From positions 1 to 64,000 of the forward strand of contig UBXV01000029.1 in NCBI GenBank assembly GCA_900469625.1: a DNA stretch of 64,000 bases, written 5' to 3'. The translations under genes were made by a program, and so were the position numbers. Origin of the DNA: Hyphomicrobiales bacterium (GTDB lineage: Bacteria > Pseudomonadota > Alphaproteobacteria > Rhizobiales > Rhizobiaceae). The notes beneath the pieces are model-generated. The model did no database searches and had not been told where the DNA came from. It worked only from the letters and a program-made list of their open reading frames with translations. Each line of letters begins with the position of its first letter. Positions within the stretch are counted from its first letter, which is position 1. Below, one piece after another: positions 9,170 through 18,712 of the stretch.

Positions 9170-9859
9170 ATGCGCTTCCGCAATGCCTTCCTCCTGTGCA
9201 GCCTGGCGGCGACACTCGCCGTGGCCGGCTGCTCGACGACTTCGACCAAGCCCGAGACGGCAAGCGGCGAGCCTGCGCCCGTGGCCGTGCAGGTCGCTTC
9301 CAATCAGATCTTCTCGGGCGATTATGGCGCAGTTGAGGATCACGGTTATGCGCTTCCCGCCATCCCGATCAACAAGGTCGACGGCCGCTTCCACCGCCAG
9401 ATCGTCGATTATGCGACGAGCGAGCGTCCCGGCACCATCGTCGTCAACACGCCGAACCGCTTCCTCTACTACGTGCTGCCTGGCGGCAAGGCCGTTCGCT
9501 ACGGCATCGGCGTCGGCAAGGCCGGCTTTGCATGGGAAGGCGAAGCCTATATCGCCTGGAAGCAGGAATGGCCGATGTGGCATCCGCCGAAGGAAATGGC
9601 GGAACGCAAGCCGGAAGTGGCAAAGTACGTCGAGGCCGGCATGGGCCCGGGCCTGAAGAACCCGCTCGGCGCGCGCGCGCTCTATCTGTTCAACGACCAG
9701 GGCAAGGACACGCTGTTCCGTCTGCACGGCACGCCGGAATGGTCGTCGATCGGCACGGCCGCTTCGTCGGGCTGCATCCGCCTGATGAACCAGGACATCA
9801 TCGATCTCTATTCGCGCGTCCGTCCGGGCAAGAATGCGCGCGTCGTCGTCCAGCAGTAA
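9170..9859 (+). CDS. L,D-transpeptidase lipoprotein (YkuD domain)
   Basis: A 229-residue envelope protein. The N-terminus is a lipoprotein signal with lipobox LAVAGC, so it should be anchored by the cysteine. The YkuD catalytic domain follows. It has the histidine in LFRLHGTPEW and the nucleophile cysteine in ASSGCIRL (about residue 202). Such enzymes make 3-3 peptidoglycan cross-links or attach proteins to peptidoglycan, which is important in Rhizobiales. It stands alone, divergent from the mmcB-like gene, and is followed by a strong terminator. Confidence 0.9.
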   Translation: MRFRNAFLLCSLAATLAVAGCSTTSTKPETASGEPAPVAVQVASNQIFSGDYGAVEDHGYALPAIPINKVDGRFHRQIVDYATSERPGTIVVNTPNRFLYYVLPGGKAVRYGIGVGKAGFAWEGEAYIAWKQEWPMWHPPKEMAERKPEVAKYVEAGMGPGLKNPLGARALYLFNDQGKDTLFRLHGTPEWSSIGTAASSGCIRLMNQDIIDLYSRVRPGKNARVVVQQ

Positions 9860-9884
9860 GACGCGACAGGAATGATCCAGTCCG

Positions 9885-9914
9885 AAGCCGCCGGGTTCCC
9901 CGGCGGCTTTTTTT
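9885..9914 (+). terminator. Rho-independent terminator of the L,D-transpeptidase gene
   Basis: GCCGCCGGG (9887-9895) pairs with CCCGGCGGC (9899-9907) around a three-base loop and is followed by seven T residues. It lies 25 bases after the stop codon. Confidence 0.9.
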
Positions 9915-10128
9915 GTTGGCCGCATGACTTTGCCGGCTTTACCTCGGACACCATACGCAGGGTTGCCCCGCTTCGAGGGCTTCAAACCAGGGTGGGTAGC
10001 GCGAGATTCCCTTTGGCACTTTTGTTCAAATATTACGCAAAAAGATCGAAAATTCAGCGGGTTATTAAGTGATGGTTATCTAATTAACCTAAATGGTGGC
10101 GGCGAAATACCAAGCCAAAGGGACCGCC

Positions 10129-12063
10129 ATGCTGATTAAGACCAAGCTCCTGAGTGCGATTGCACTGTTGTCACTCATCGCGGTCGGCATCGCCGTCTAC
10201 AACCAGCATGCGCTGGCAGAAAACAGCGCGACGATGGATGCGGTCTACGCCGATCGGATCGTGCCGCTGAAGAACCTGAAGGCGACCTCCGATGCCTTTG
10301 CCGTCTCGATCGTCGATGCGGCGCACAAAGTGCGCAACGGCAATGCGACGATGGAAGCTGGCCTTGCTTCCGTCAACGACGCGCGCCAGGTGATCACCGC
10401 CAACTGGGACGCCTATGTCGCAACCGCGATGACGCCGGAAGAGCATAAGCTTGTCGAAGGCGCCAAGCAGCAGATGGTGGTGGCGATGGATTCGATCGCG
10501 ACGCTGACGAAGATCCTTTCGGCACGCGATTCCGCGGCACTCGACAGCTTCGTTCGCACGGCACTCTACGAAACCATCGATCCGCTGACCGAGAGCATTT
10601 CTGAAATTTCCGACCTTCAGGTCCACTTGTCGGATCGGGTGTTCCAGGAGCAGCACAGCAAATTCGAGACGGTGCGCGTGCTCAGCGTCGGCATCATCGT
10701 GCTGGTGCTGGTGCTGGCCGGCGCAACCTTCCTCGTCGTCTCTCGCGGGGTGATCGGCCCGCTCAGCCGCCAGATCGCTGCGATGCGCCGGCTGATCGAC
10801 GGCCATCTCGACGATGACGGATCAGACATCGCCGGCAAGGACGAGATCGCAGAGATGGCGCGCGCCATCCAGTCGTTCCGGCAAGCGGCCCGGTCCAACC
10901 TGCGCCTGCAGGCTGAAGCCGAGGAGAGCCGCCGCAATGGCGAATCCGAACGCGTCCGCATGCAGGCCGAGGCGGAGCGCGCCGCACAGCAACGGCTGAT
11001 TCAGGCCACATCAGGCCTGGCGACCGGCTTGCAGCGGCTTGCCGACGGCGATCTCGCCGTGCGGCTCGACGAACCCTTCTCGGCCGAATTCGAACAACTG
11101 CGTCACGACCTCAACAAGACCGCTGCGCAGCTCAACGATGCGATGCTCGCCGTTGCCGACAGCGCCGGAAACATCGGCCTCGGCACGAGGGAAATCAGCC
11201 AGAGCGCGGACGACCTGTCGAAGCGCACCGAACAGCAGGCAGCATCACTCGAGGAGACGGCGGCCGCTCTCGACCAGATCACCGCCAATGTCAGCAATTC
11301 CTCGCGCCGAACGGAGGAAGCCCGCGACGTGGCCGGTGAAGCCAAGACCAGCGCTGCACAATCGGCCGTGGTCGTGGCCAATGCCGTCGACGCGATGCGG
11401 CGGATCGAGGAATCGTCGAGCCAGATCTCCAGCATCATCGGCGTGATCGACGAAATCGCCTTCCAGACCAATCTCCTCGCCCTGAACGCCGGCGTCGAGG
11501 CGGCAAGAGCAGGTGATGCGGGCAAGGGTTTTGCCGTCGTGGCGCAGGAAGTGCGCGAGCTGGCACAGCGCTCGGCAAAGGCTGCCAAGGAAATCAAGGA
11601 ACTGATTCGCAGCTCCAGTTCGGAAGTCGAAAGCGGCGTGCGGCTGGTGCGCGATACCGGCGAGGCGCTGAAGACGATCGAGGCGCATGTCATCACCATC
11701 AACGAGCATATGGCGGCCATCGCCACGTCGGCCCGCGAACAATCCGTCGGGCTGGCCGAGGTCAACACCGCCGTCAACCAGATGGACCAGGTGACGCAGC
11801 GCAACGCCGCCATGGTCGAGGAGGCGAACGCCGCATCAGCGACGCTTGCCCAGGAGGGCAGCAACCTTCGCGCCCTGATCGACAGGTTCCAGCTTTCCGG
11901 CGAGACCGGCGCCTCAGCGCAACAGGCACGGAGAACCGCGCCGCGCGCCGTGATTTCTAACCAGCATGTGAACAACAGCCCTCGCCCAGCCGTTCGACCA
12001 CCGGCCATGCCGCAGGCACGGGGCAACGCCGCCCTGTCCATCGACGGTTGGGCCGAGTTCTAG
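10129..12063 (+). CDS. Methyl-accepting chemotaxis protein
   Basis: A 644-residue chemoreceptor. ATG 10129 is preceded by AAAGGGA; the in-frame ATG at 10093 lacks a site. The first membrane helix is at about residues 5-25. A periplasmic four-helix bundle domain follows, then a second membrane helix near 190-212 and a HAMP domain. A second HAMP-like segment comes before the methylation helices. The signalling tip reads [21 protein letters not shown]. The last five residues, GWAEF, resemble the tethering pentapeptide (NWETF type) that binds CheR/CheB. The ligand cannot be predicted. No che genes are nearby. Confidence 0.92.
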   Translation: MLIKTKLLSAIALLSLIAVGIAVYNQHALAENSATMDAVYADRIVPLKNLKATSDAFAVSIVDAAHKVRNGNATMEAGLASVNDARQVITANWDAYVATAMTPEEHKLVEGAKQQMVVAMDSIATLTKILSARDSAALDSFVRTALYETIDPLTESISEISDLQVHLSDRVFQEQHSKFETVRVLSVGIIVLVLVLAGATFLVVSRGVIGPLSRQIAAMRRLIDGHLDDDGSDIAGKDEIAEMARAIQSFRQAARSNLRLQAEAEESRRNGESERVRMQAEAERAAQQRLIQATSGLATGLQRLADGDLAVRLDEPFSAEFEQLRHDLNKTAAQLNDAMLAVADSAGNIGLGTREISQSADDLSKRTEQQAASLEETAAALDQITANVSNSSRRTEEARDVAGEAKTSAAQSAVVVANAVDAMRRIEESSSQISSIIGVIDEIAFQTNLLALNAGVEAARAGDAGKGFAVVAQEVRELAQRSAKAAKEIKELIRSSSSEVESGVRLVRDTGEALKTIEAHVITINEHMAAIATSAREQSVGLAEVNTAVNQMDQVTQRNAAMVEEANAASATLAQEGSNLRALIDRFQLSGETGASAQQARRTAPRAVISNQHVNNSPRPAVRPPAMPQARGNAALSIDGWAEF

Positions 12064-12178
12064 TCGCGCGCGTTTGCACGGCAACGGCGCTTGCGATTTC
12101 GACGGTATGACGGAGACGTTGCTTCTCCGCGAGGGCCTCGGGCAGATGGCGTAAGCGCCCTGTCGTTGCGTTTTACCC

Positions 12179-12200
12179 TCCCGCAACAGAGGTTGCGGGA
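12179..12200. terminator. Hairpin between the convergent chemoreceptor and glcB genes
   Basis: TCCCGCAAC (12179-12187) and GTTGCGGGA (12192-12200) form a 9-base perfect stem with a four-base loop. No U-tract follows on either strand, so termination is plausible from position only. It is the only strong hairpin in this convergent gap. Confidence 0.4.
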
Positions 12201-12235
12201 AGGTCAGATCGCGGTCAAGGCGATCGGCAGCCTGA

Positions 12236-14410
12236 TCAGGCGGCCAGCTCGGCCTTCAGCTCGCGACGGCGACGGTGCAGCACCGGTTCGGTGTAACCGT
12301 TCGGCTGCTCGCGGCCCTTGAGCACCAGCTCGAGCGCCGCCTGGAACGCAATCGATCCGTCAAAATTGCCGGCCATGGCGACATACTGCGGATCATCGGC
12401 ATTCTGGCCATCGACGACGGCGGCCATGCGCTTCATCGTTTCGACGACCTGCGCTTCACTGACCACGCCGTGGTGCAGCCAGTTGGCCATGTGCTGCGCC
12501 GAGATGCGCAGCGTCGCGCGGTCTTCCATCAGGCCGACATTGTTGATGTCGGGCACCTTGGAGCAACCGACGCCCTGGTCGACCCAGCGAACGACATAGC
12601 CGAGAATGCCTTGTGCGTTGTTGTCGAGCTCGCGCTGGATCTCCTCCGGCGTCCAGTTGGGACGGCTGGCGACCGGCACCGACAGGATATCGCTGAGCCT
12701 GGCACGCGACCGGCTCTTGAGGCCGGCCTGGACGTCGGCGACGTTGACCCGGTGATAGTGGGTGGCATGCAGGGTGGCGGCGGTCGGCGACGGTACCCAG
12801 GCGGTGTTGGCGCCGGCCTTCGGGTGAGCGATCTTCTGCTCCAGCATCGCTGCCATCAGGTCGGGCATGGCCCACATGCCCTTGCCGATCTGCGCGTGCC
12901 CGGAAAGGCCGCATTCCAGACCGATGTCGACATTCCAGTTTTCGTAAGCGGCGATCCAGGCGGCCTGCTTCATGTCGCCCTTGCGGATCATCGGGCCCGC
13001 TTCCATCGAGGTGTGGATCTCGTCGCCGGTGCGATCGAGGAAGCCGGTGTTGATGAAGACGACGCGTTCGCGGGCGGCGCGAATGCACTCCTTGAGGTTG
13101 ACCGTCGTGCGACGCTCCTCGTCCATGATGCCCATCTTCATGGTGTTGGCCGGCATGCCGAGCGCTGCCTCGACGCGCGAGAAGATCTCGCAGGCGAAAG
13201 CGACCTCTTCCGGGCCGTGCATCTTCGGCTTGACGACATACATGGACCCTTCGCGGGAGTTCATGCGGCGGCCGCCCTCGCCGATGTCGTGCAGCGCGAT
13301 CAGCGCGGTTGCCATCGCATCCATGATGCCTTCGGGCACTTCCGCGCCGTCGCGATCAAGAATAGCCGGATTCGTCATGAGGTGACCGACATTGCGCACC
13401 AGCATCAACGAGCGGCCCGGCAGCGATAGCGTGCCGCCACCCGGCGCCGTGTAGACGCGATCGGCATTGAGGCGACGGATAAAGCTCTTGCCGCCCTTGA
13501 CGACCTCTTCCTCGAGATCGCCCTTCATCAGGCCGAGCCAGTTGCGGTAGACGACGACCTTGTCTTGCGCATCGACGGCGGCGACGGAATCTTCGCAATC
13601 CATGATCGTGGTGATCGCCGATTCGAGAATGACGTCCGAGATGTGGGCGGGGTCGTCCTTGCCGATCGGCGTCGTCGCATCGAGCACGACGACGGCATGC
13701 AGATTGTTGTGCCGGAGAACGACCTGCGACGGCGCGTCCGGCGCGCCGGAATAGCCGGCAAACTGAGCAGGACTACGAAGCGTGGTCCTGGCGCCGCTCG
13801 AAAGCGCAACCGAGAGGCTGCCCGAAGCGACTGTCAGCGATGCGACATCCTTCCAGCTGCCGCTTTCCAGCGGCGCGCTCGCATCGAGGAAATCGCGCGC
13901 CCAGGCGATAACCTTGGCGCCGCGCTTGGGATTGTAGCCCCGCCCCTTTTCCGCGCCGTCCTCGTCGGAAATGGCGTCGGTGCCGTAGAGCGCATCATAG
14001 AGCGAGCCCCAGCGCGCATTTGCGGCGTTGAGGGCATAGCGGGCGTTCATGACGGGAACGACCAGCTGCGGACCGGCGATCGTTGCGATCTCCGGATCGA
14101 CATTGTCGGTCGAAACGGCAAACTCCGGGCCTTCCGGCAGCAGATAGCCGATCTCCTTCAGAAAACCCTGGTAGGCTTCGAGATCGTTCGGGGCGCCATT
14201 GTCGCGATACCAGGCGTCGATCTTGGCCTGCAGGTCGTCGCGCTTGGCAAGCAAGGCGCGGTTCTTCGGTGCGAGGTCATGGACGATCTTCGACAGCTCG
14301 GCGAAAAACCGCTCGGCATCGACGCCGGTTCCGGGCATCGCCTCGTTCACCAGAAAGTCATGCAGACCTGCATCGATCTTCAATCCAAACTTCTCAATGC
14401 GGTCCATCAT
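12236..14410 (-). CDS. glcB: Malate synthase G
   Basis: A 724-residue enzyme of the glyoxylate cycle. It condenses glyoxylate with acetyl-CoA to malate and is cytoplasmic. Length and sequence match the monomeric isoform G (about 720 residues), for example [48 protein letters not shown] and the C-terminal [15 protein letters not shown]. Two ATG codons in tandem (14410 and 14407) follow AAGGAG; the second has the better spacing. The promoter region contains a perfect 6-3-6 palindrome. No isocitrate lyase gene is in the window. Confidence 0.96.
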   Translation of the reverse strand: MMDRIEKFGLKIDAGLHDFLVNEAMPGTGVDAERFFAELSKIVHDLAPKNRALLAKRDDLQAKIDAWYRDNGAPNDLEAYQGFLKEIGYLLPEGPEFAVSTDNVDPEIATIAGPQLVVPVMNARYALNAANARWGSLYDALYGTDAISDEDGAEKGRGYNPKRGAKVIAWARDFLDASAPLESGSWKDVASLTVASGSLSVALSSGARTTLRSPAQFAGYSGAPDAPSQVVLRHNNLHAVVVLDATTPIGKDDPAHISDVILESAITTIMDCEDSVAAVDAQDKVVVYRNWLGLMKGDLEEEVVKGGKSFIRRLNADRVYTAPGGGTLSLPGRSLMLVRNVGHLMTNPAILDRDGAEVPEGIMDAMATALIALHDIGEGGRRMNSREGSMYVVKPKMHGPEEVAFACEIFSRVEAALGMPANTMKMGIMDEERRTTVNLKECIRAARERVVFINTGFLDRTGDEIHTSMEAGPMIRKGDMKQAAWIAAYENWNVDIGLECGLSGHAQIGKGMWAMPDLMAAMLEQKIAHPKAGANTAWVPSPTAATLHATHYHRVNVADVQAGLKSRSRARLSDILSVPVASRPNWTPEEIQRELDNNAQGILGYVVRWVDQGVGCSKVPDINNVGLMEDRATLRISAQHMANWLHHGVVSEAQVVETMKRMAAVVDGQNADDPQYVAMAGNFDGSIAFQAALELVLKGREQPNGYTEPVLHRRRRELKAELAA

Positions 14411-14504
14411 CTTACTCCTTGAAACAGGCCACTCGCGCGCGTGAAAGGCCGGCAGTTTCTCATCAATTCATTCCCTGTCAATTCAGCAAGGATGCGAAGA
14501 ATTG

Positions 14505-14519
14505 TTTCCAAAATGGAAA
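14505..14519. promoter_or_regulatory. Operator-like palindrome upstream of glcB
   Basis: TTTCCA-AAA-TGGAAA is a perfect inverted repeat with three-base spacer, about 95 bases upstream of the glcB start and just after the stop of the upstream gene. Glyoxylate-shunt genes in alpha-proteobacteria are commonly controlled by repressors binding such short palindromes. The regulator is not identified. Confidence 0.4.
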
Positions 14520-14522
14520 AGA

Positions 14523-16571
14523 TCATCCATGCGCGATGCGGGGCCGGCCGCTCGCCTGGGCGATGAAGCGCGCCTCGATCAGCTTTGGGCTTCCTTCGAC
14601 TTCGGGCGCATCGATTTCCTCGCGCAGCATCGAGACCGGCTCGTCGGCGCCGTTGGTGCGGGCGGCCTCGAGCGCCATCGTCTCGGCGCGACGGCGGGCG
14701 GCTGAGAAGGCCCGGTCCTGATCGAGGAAACGTTCGCTTGTCCCTGCCCCGTTGACGATGAAGATACCTTCTTCCGGCGTCGTGACGAACACTGTGACGG
14801 ACGCCCGGACCTGGCCGACGACCGCCCCGACCGCATTGGCGACGTCGGCCTCATCGGGGATCGACGCGTCCGTGCCGAGCATGTCGGCAATGGCGGGATA
14901 ATAGACCGGAGCCGAAGCCCCCAGACCGACGAGCGGGCGATCGAGGCCGAGCGAAAACCGCACGATGCCAGGCGCGCGCCTCAACGCCCGATCGACCGCC
15001 TGCGAAACGGCCGGGTCGATGGCGCCAGCCCCGTCTTCGCCGAGACAGGCCTGCAGGATGACTTCCGACGATTGCCGCGTGACGCGGTCGACGATCATCT
15101 GGGCCATCGCCTCGGCAGAGGGGGCAATCGGCTGGCCGGAGCCGTCGCGGGTCCGCGCTGCAAGCTCGATGCCGAGACGCGCAGCATCAGCGCTCCATTG
15201 CGACTGCCGGCCGAGCACATGCATGGCGTCGGAGGGCGTCAGCCCGCAAATATGCACCAGGCCGCGCGCCACCAGCCGGTCCAGCGTTGCCCGCTGCGGC
15301 GTCGACGTCAGAAGGTTTTCAAGCGAGATCGGCGAAGCGCCAATGCGCTCGTAGAGCGCCTGCTCCTGTGGTTGCAGGCCGCTTGCCAGATGATCGGGCA
15401 GGCCGGTGCGGACGGCGAGCCGGCCGTTGTGCCGGCCGACATGCTGCGCGCGCATCTGCTTTTCCAGAACGGCGAGCACCTCATCGCCATGAAGTGCTGC
15501 TGCCAGACTGAGCGGCATCAGCCGCCTTGGCCCAAGATCGATCTTCGCCTTCAACCCGCGATCATTGATGCGAACCTCCGAATCGCCGCCAAGGCCATAG
15601 GTGCGCATCGCCACCGCCTCGACCATGGTGCGGAAGCCGCCGACGACGGCGCCTTCGGCGTCCAGCCGAGGGCGGCCGCGGTCGAGCACCGCGACGTCGG
15701 TCGTGGTACCGCCGATATCCGAGACGACAGCATTGTCGAGGCCGGTGAGATGGCGCGCGCCGACGAGGCTTGCGGCCGGGCCCGAGAGAATGGTCTCGAT
15801 CGGCCGGAGCCTCGCCTCCTCGGCCGAGATCAGGGCGCCGTCGCCGCGCACCACCATCATGGGCACGTCGATACCGCGCGATTTCAGGAAGCCCTCGCAG
15901 GCGCCGATCAACCGATCGATCATCGAAACCAGCCGGGCATTCAACAGCGTCGTCAGCGCCCGACGCGGACCGCCGAGCTTGGAGGAGAGTTCGTGGCTGC
16001 AGGTGACCGGCAGATGCGAGACTTCGCGGATCCGGTCGCGCACCCGCTGCTCATGGGCGGGATTGCGCACGGCGAAGTATCCGGCAATCGCAAAGGAGGA
16101 CACCTGCTCGGAGAGGATCGGCAGGGCTTCGTCGAGCGCCGTCATGTCGAGCGGCGTTTCGCCGCCATGAACGTTGTGGCCGCCAGGAAGAAAGATTACC
16201 GGGTCTGTGCCCAGTGCATCCTGCAGGCCGTCGCGTTTCAGGTCCTCGGGGCCGAAGCCGATCATGACAAGGCCGGCACGGCCGCCCTGGCCCTCGACCA
16301 GCGCGTTGGTGGCAAGCGTCGTCGAGAGCGACACAAGGCTGATGGCGGAAGCCGGCACCGCCGCCTTCTGCAAAACCTGTTCGACGGCGCCGGAGATGCC
16401 GACGGCGAGGTCATGACGGGTGGTCAGCGACTTTGCCTTGGCGACCACGCCCGCCGTTTCCGAGAAGAGAACAGCGTCGGTATAGGTTCCGCCGGTGTCG
16501 ATGCCGAGAAGAAGATGGGACGTCAATTCGAGCCAGTCCAGTGTTTCGGCCGGGGGCAGCCCCGGGTTCAT
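14523..16571 (-). CDS. Hydantoinase/oxoprolinase family protein
   Basis: A 682-residue protein. The N-terminus has the ATP-binding signature LLLGIDTGGTYTDAVLF of the hydantoinase/oxoprolinase N-terminal domain. It then has the HyuA-type ATPase core with VSDIGGTTTDVAVLDRGRP and a C-terminal segment DRPLVGLGASAPVYYP. These enzymes use ATP to open cyclic amides such as hydantoins or 5-oxoproline, or carboxylate ketones. No HyuB-like partner is adjacent, so the substrate cannot be named. I use ATG 16571; a TTG at residue 15 of this form, right before the signature, is an alternative. The longer 710-residue frame adds an unlikely Arg-rich leader. Confidence 0.8.
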   Translation of the reverse strand: MNPGLPPAETLDWLELTSHLLLGIDTGGTYTDAVLFSETAGVVAKAKSLTTRHDLAVGISGAVEQVLQKAAVPASAISLVSLSTTLATNALVEGQGGRAGLVMIGFGPEDLKRDGLQDALGTDPVIFLPGGHNVHGGETPLDMTALDEALPILSEQVSSFAIAGYFAVRNPAHEQRVRDRIREVSHLPVTCSHELSSKLGGPRRALTTLLNARLVSMIDRLIGACEGFLKSRGIDVPMMVVRGDGALISAEEARLRPIETILSGPAASLVGARHLTGLDNAVVSDIGGTTTDVAVLDRGRPRLDAEGAVVGGFRTMVEAVAMRTYGLGGDSEVRINDRGLKAKIDLGPRRLMPLSLAAALHGDEVLAVLEKQMRAQHVGRHNGRLAVRTGLPDHLASGLQPQEQALYERIGASPISLENLLTSTPQRATLDRLVARGLVHICGLTPSDAMHVLGRQSQWSADAARLGIELAARTRDGSGQPIAPSAEAMAQMIVDRVTRQSSEVILQACLGEDGAGAIDPAVSQAVDRALRRAPGIVRFSLGLDRPLVGLGASAPVYYPAIADMLGTDASIPDEADVANAVGAVVGQVRASVTVFVTTPEEGIFIVNGAGTSERFLDQDRAFSAARRRAETMALEAARTNGADEPVSMLREEIDAPEVEGSPKLIEARFIAQASGRPRIAHG

Positions 16572-16670
16572 TGGGGATCGATCCGGTGATATGACATATT
16601 GTGAGAGAAGGCCATCGCGTCGAGGACATTCACGGTCATCCCTGCGACACGGCAAAAACGGGAGAGCGGC

Positions 16671-17291
16671 ATGGGATTTTCAAAGGGTTTCGCCGTCGCC
16701 GGCATCTGGGCCGCCGCATTGCTCTTTGCCCAGCCAGGCGGCGCACAGGACGCCGAGGAAGAAGAATACAAGCCGCAGCTCCCCGATGTGGCGATCTACA
16801 AGGCGATGCTCGACGCCAACAAGCAGACCGGCTGGATCCAGTTTCGTAACTATGACGACCGGCAGCTGATCTACTTTACCGCATTGCAGACGATGCATTG
16901 CCGGCTATCGGAAATTCGCTACTCGATCAATTCCGACGCGCTCGACAAGCGCTTTCCGCTCGCCAAATGCAATCCGCAGATCCCCTTCAACCTGCCCGCG
17001 GACGAAACCGCTGAATATGTCTACATCTCGCTTGCCGCCAACGAAGCGAAGACACTGACCATCCAGGCGGTCTGGGACGATGGCGCCGGCAGCGAGATCG
17101 TCGTCTACAAGCCGTGCGACAATGTCGGGGACGCGACCTGCGCCGCGATCAAGACGATCAAGAAGCCATCGAAAGTGCTGCCGCAGCCGATGCCGGCGGA
17201 TTCGCCGGTGCGCAGCGTGCAATCGCCCACGCCCGGCAAGACGTTCAGCGAGCCGAAACCCGCATCGGCAAGCCGCCCCGCGGTTGAGTAG
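16671..17291 (+). CDS. Secreted hypothetical protein conserved in rhizobia
   Basis: A 206-residue protein I do not recognise. It begins with a clear Sec signal peptide (FAVAGIWAAALLFAQPGGAQ, cleavage after AQA-type site near residue 26). The mature part has four cysteines, in MHCRLSEI, AKCNPQ, KPCDNV and ATCAAI, suggesting two disulfides and a small periplasmic domain. The last 40 residues are Pro/Ser-rich and probably unstructured. It is divergent from the hydantoinase gene by 99 bases. Its 3' end overlaps the end of the convergent P450 gene by 47 bases. Confidence 0.7.
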   Translation: MGFSKGFAVAGIWAAALLFAQPGGAQDAEEEEYKPQLPDVAIYKAMLDANKQTGWIQFRNYDDRQLIYFTALQTMHCRLSEIRYSINSDALDKRFPLAKCNPQIPFNLPADETAEYVYISLAANEAKTLTIQAVWDDGAGSEIVVYKPCDNVGDATCAAIKTIKKPSKVLPQPMPADSPVRSVQSPTPGKTFSEPKPASASRPAVE

Positions 17292-18639
17292 TCAGCCGCT
17301 GCACCGGCCAGGGCCTGGTCTCGTCGGTCATGTCGAAACGGAACCGGTGCATCAGCACGGCAAGGGCGATGACAGCCTCCTGCAGCGCGAAGGTCGCGCC
17401 GATGCAGACACGCGGTCCGGCGCCGAAGGGCAGATACTGGAACCGATGCAGCTTCTCGCGGTTTTCCGGCAGGAAACGCTCGGGCATGAAGGCGCGCGGA
17501 CGATCCCAATAGAGCACGTGGCGGTGCAAGGTCCACGGCATCACCAGGACGGCGATGCCCTTGGGGATCCGGACGCGCTCGCCGCTCGGCGACGTCCATT
17601 CGTCTTCCTCGATGGCGGCGCGATTGATCGACGGCGCCGGCGGATAGAGCCGCATCGCCTCCTCGAAAGCTGCCAGCACATGCGGCATCAGCGTCAACCA
17701 TTCGACCGGTTCGGCGCCACTGGCCATCACCGCATCGATTTCCGCCTCCATCTTTTCACGGAAGGCCGGCGTATTGGCGACGCAATAGAGCGTCCAGGCG
17801 AGCGCCCGGGCCGTCGTCTCGTGGCCCGCTCCAATGAAGGTGAGAATGTTGTCCTCGATCTCGGCGGTCGAAAGACCCTGGTTGCCCTCGATTTCCAGAA
17901 GCAGGGTGAGGAAATCGTTCGGCGCCGCCGCGGGATCGGCCGCAATCTTGCGCCGCCGCAGTGCCATCGTCTCTGAAACGATCGCCCGGAAGCGGTCCAG
18001 CACCTTCTTGCCGCCGATGCGCGTCAGCCGCGGCATCCATTCCGGCGCCAGCAACATATCCAGCGGATCGACGCGGCCCATGCGATGCAGCAGCTCCTCG
18101 ACGCTCTGGACAAAGCCTTCCTTCTCGACGGCAATCTCGCCGGAAAACAGCGTCTCGGCCAGAATGTCGAACGTCAACTCCGTCATGTCGACGGCAACAT
18201 TGCTGGTAAACGGTGCCTCAGCGGCGGGCGCATAGCGCTCGATAAATGCCTCGGTCGTTGCCAGCATCTGGCCCGCAAAGCCCTTGGCGTGGCGCGGCGT
18301 AAACACGGGCGCCATCGCCTTGCGCGACCGTTTCCATACCTCGCCTTCAGCCGTCAGCAAGCCGTCACGCAGTATGGGCCTGAGGATAAGCCGGCGAACC
18401 TGCGACATCTCGTAATTGCTGACATTGTCGACGAGGATGTAGCGGATGAGGCCGGGGTCGTTGACGATCAGCGTGCGCTGATTGATGAACTTGGTCTCGA
18501 TCCAGGGCAAGGTGTAGGACGGCTCGCCCCACAGTTCGAGCGGATTGCGCAGAACGGTGGTGATGATTTTCAGGTAGGACGGCAGGCCGACCCGAGGTGT
18601 GGGAGCCGGCGGTTCGAACGGCTCCGGACGCATGTCCAT
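17245..18639 (-). CDS. Cytochrome P450
   Basis: A 464-residue soluble haem monooxygenase. Visible motifs: I-helix oxygen-activation segment FIGAGHETTARAL, K-helix EAMRLYPPAP, and the haem-ligand loop FGAGPRVCIG whose cysteine binds iron. No membrane anchor is seen. The sequence resembles the bacterial fatty-acid or CYP102-like class more than camphor-type enzymes, but the substrate is unknown and no ferredoxin or reductase gene is adjacent. Its last 47 bases overlap the convergent secreted protein gene. Confidence 0.92.
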   Translation of the reverse strand: MDMRPEPFEPPAPTPRVGLPSYLKIITTVLRNPLELWGEPSYTLPWIETKFINQRTLIVNDPGLIRYILVDNVSNYEMSQVRRLILRPILRDGLLTAEGEVWKRSRKAMAPVFTPRHAKGFAGQMLATTEAFIERYAPAAEAPFTSNVAVDMTELTFDILAETLFSGEIAVEKEGFVQSVEELLHRMGRVDPLDMLLAPEWMPRLTRIGGKKVLDRFRAIVSETMALRRRKIAADPAAAPNDFLTLLLEIEGNQGLSTAEIEDNILTFIGAGHETTARALAWTLYCVANTPAFREKMEAEIDAVMASGAEPVEWLTLMPHVLAAFEEAMRLYPPAPSINRAAIEEDEWTSPSGERVRIPKGIAVLVMPWTLHRHVLYWDRPRAFMPERFLPENREKLHRFQYLPFGAGPRVCIGATFALQEAVIALAVLMHRFRFDMTDETRPWPVQRLTTQPRGGLPMRVSAR

Positions 18640-18702
18640 GGTGATTGCCTTTCTCGATTACGCCAGGATTTCAGGTTTTTACGGCGCAATCAAGGAAAGT
18701 GC

Positions 18703-18712
18703 TTCACGTGAA
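18703..18712. repeat. TTCACGTGAA palindrome, parS-like core
   Basis: A perfect 10-base palindrome directly after the stop of the DUF1402 gene. It is part of a 13-base string, TTCACGTGAATCA, found again at 29318. The core equals the centre of the ParB-binding parS consensus, but the outer bases are incomplete. Confidence 0.3.

Noticed and set aside
15072-16589. 505-codon open frame opposite the hydantoinase gene
   Set aside because: Composition is Arg/His-rich without recognisable motifs, while the minus strand has clear HyuA-type signatures.
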